Part shown: piece after piece, positions 63,884-64,000 of the stretch
Position numbering within the stretch: position 1 is the first letter of the stretch
Layout: each line of letters opens with the position of its first letter
Assembly: GCF_030316885.1 (NCBI RefSeq)
Contig: NZ_JASZYQ010000009.1
Location: 110,994 to 174,993 of the forward strand
Length of the DNA stretch: 64,000 nucleotides
Reading direction: 5' to 3'
Origin: Variovorax jilinensis
GTDB lineage: Bacteria > Pseudomonadota > Gammaproteobacteria > Burkholderiales > Burkholderiaceae_C
Position numbers and translations under genes: made by a program
Notes under the pieces: model-generated
Database searches by the model: none
Told to the model about the DNA's origin: nothing
Seen by the model: only the letters and a program-made list of their open reading frames with translations

Positions 63884-64000
63884 TCAACCCTTGATGAACG
63901 CCAGCAGGTCGGCGTTGATGATCTCGGGGTGCGTCGCGCACATGCCGTGCGGCAGCCCTGGGTAGACCTTGAGCTCGGCGCCCTTCACGAGCTTGGCCGA
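63884..64000 (-). CDS. Alpha/beta hydrolase (non-haem chloroperoxidase-like), C-terminal end (truncated)
   Basis: The last 38 residues of a minus-strand gene whose start is beyond the window. AELKVYPGLPHGMCATHPEI carries the catalytic His of the haloperoxidase/chloroperoxidase-like alpha/beta hydrolases, and INADLLAFIKG is their usual end. It lies 13 bases before the dienelactone hydrolase start and would be the first gene seen of this operon. Confidence 0.8.
   Translation of the reverse strand, partial: SAKLVKGAELKVYPGLPHGMCATHPEIINADLLAFIKG

Overview
The window is a high-GC chromosomal segment whose gene content fits a betaproteobacterium of the Comamonadaceae, most like Variovorax: a urea/amide ABC transporter with formamidase and amidase, a paoABC aldehyde oxidoreductase, a DUF6502/DUF5666 pair, a FhaC-type pore paired with a glycine-rich lipoprotein, and short-half-life pseudogene debris between intact operons. 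This genus call is an inference from gene families. No rRNA, tRNA or CRISPR array was recognised.

1-3.6 kb: the tail of a LuxR-family regulator, a small ABM-like protein, a glutathione transferase, a decayed VapB-like antitoxin and a DUF1835 protein. 3.8-19.1 kb is the most coherent region, an amide-nitrogen island. A 1131-residue protein fuses an NCS1-type permease, a zinc ribbon and a complete hybrid histidine kinase. It is followed by a LuxR/NarL-type response regulator. Divergent from them run a five-gene urea/amide ABC transporter, formamidase fmdA and fmdB, and then aliphatic amidase amiE with a MoxR-type ATPase and a VWA protein. The same 16-bp palindrome lies in both promoter regions, at 8187 and 15588. 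The likely circuit is: the kinase senses an amide or related solute, the regulator binds the palindrome, the transporter imports amides, and the two amidases release ammonia.

19.3-27.6 kb is an aromatic or carboxylate catabolic cluster: a NitT/TauT-type ABC transporter, an RraA-type aldolase/lyase, an SDR, an aspartate-dehydrogenase-like enzyme, a LysR regulator, a LigB-type extradiol dioxygenase and an alpha/beta hydrolase. From 27.7 to 29.6 kb there are an IclR remnant and small proteins, one with an A8 tract that may shift its reading frame. 29.7-34.5 kb has the DUF6502/DUF5666 operon and two zinc-ribbon membrane proteins, the second ending in a long glycine tract. 35.0-37.4 kb is decayed, with remnants of an OGT-like glycosyltransferase, a cyanide-insensitive-type cytochrome oxidase and a Tn3-family transposase, around an intact flavodoxin-like gene.

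37.7-45.1 kb: two small paralogues, a Crp/Fnr regulator overlapping a CheB-like protein that has lost its catalytic residues, a glycine-rich lipoprotein with its FhaC/ShlB-like pore (preceded by a perfect CRP-type palindrome), a histidine phosphatase and an NAD(P)H-hydrate dehydratase. 45.2-49.0 kb: paoCBA. 49.3-54.8 kb: an XRE-M16 peptidase pair, a PNPOx-like protein, a uvrA fragment and small hypotheticals. 55.1-59.8 kb: a DUF1254 lipoprotein and a lipid kinase-phosphoesterase-PAP2 operon. 59.9-60.5 kb: scars of EamA, Tn3 and AraC genes. 60.6-64.0 kb: a protoglobin-membrane protein-catalase-dienelactone hydrolase-alpha/beta hydrolase operon that runs off the window.
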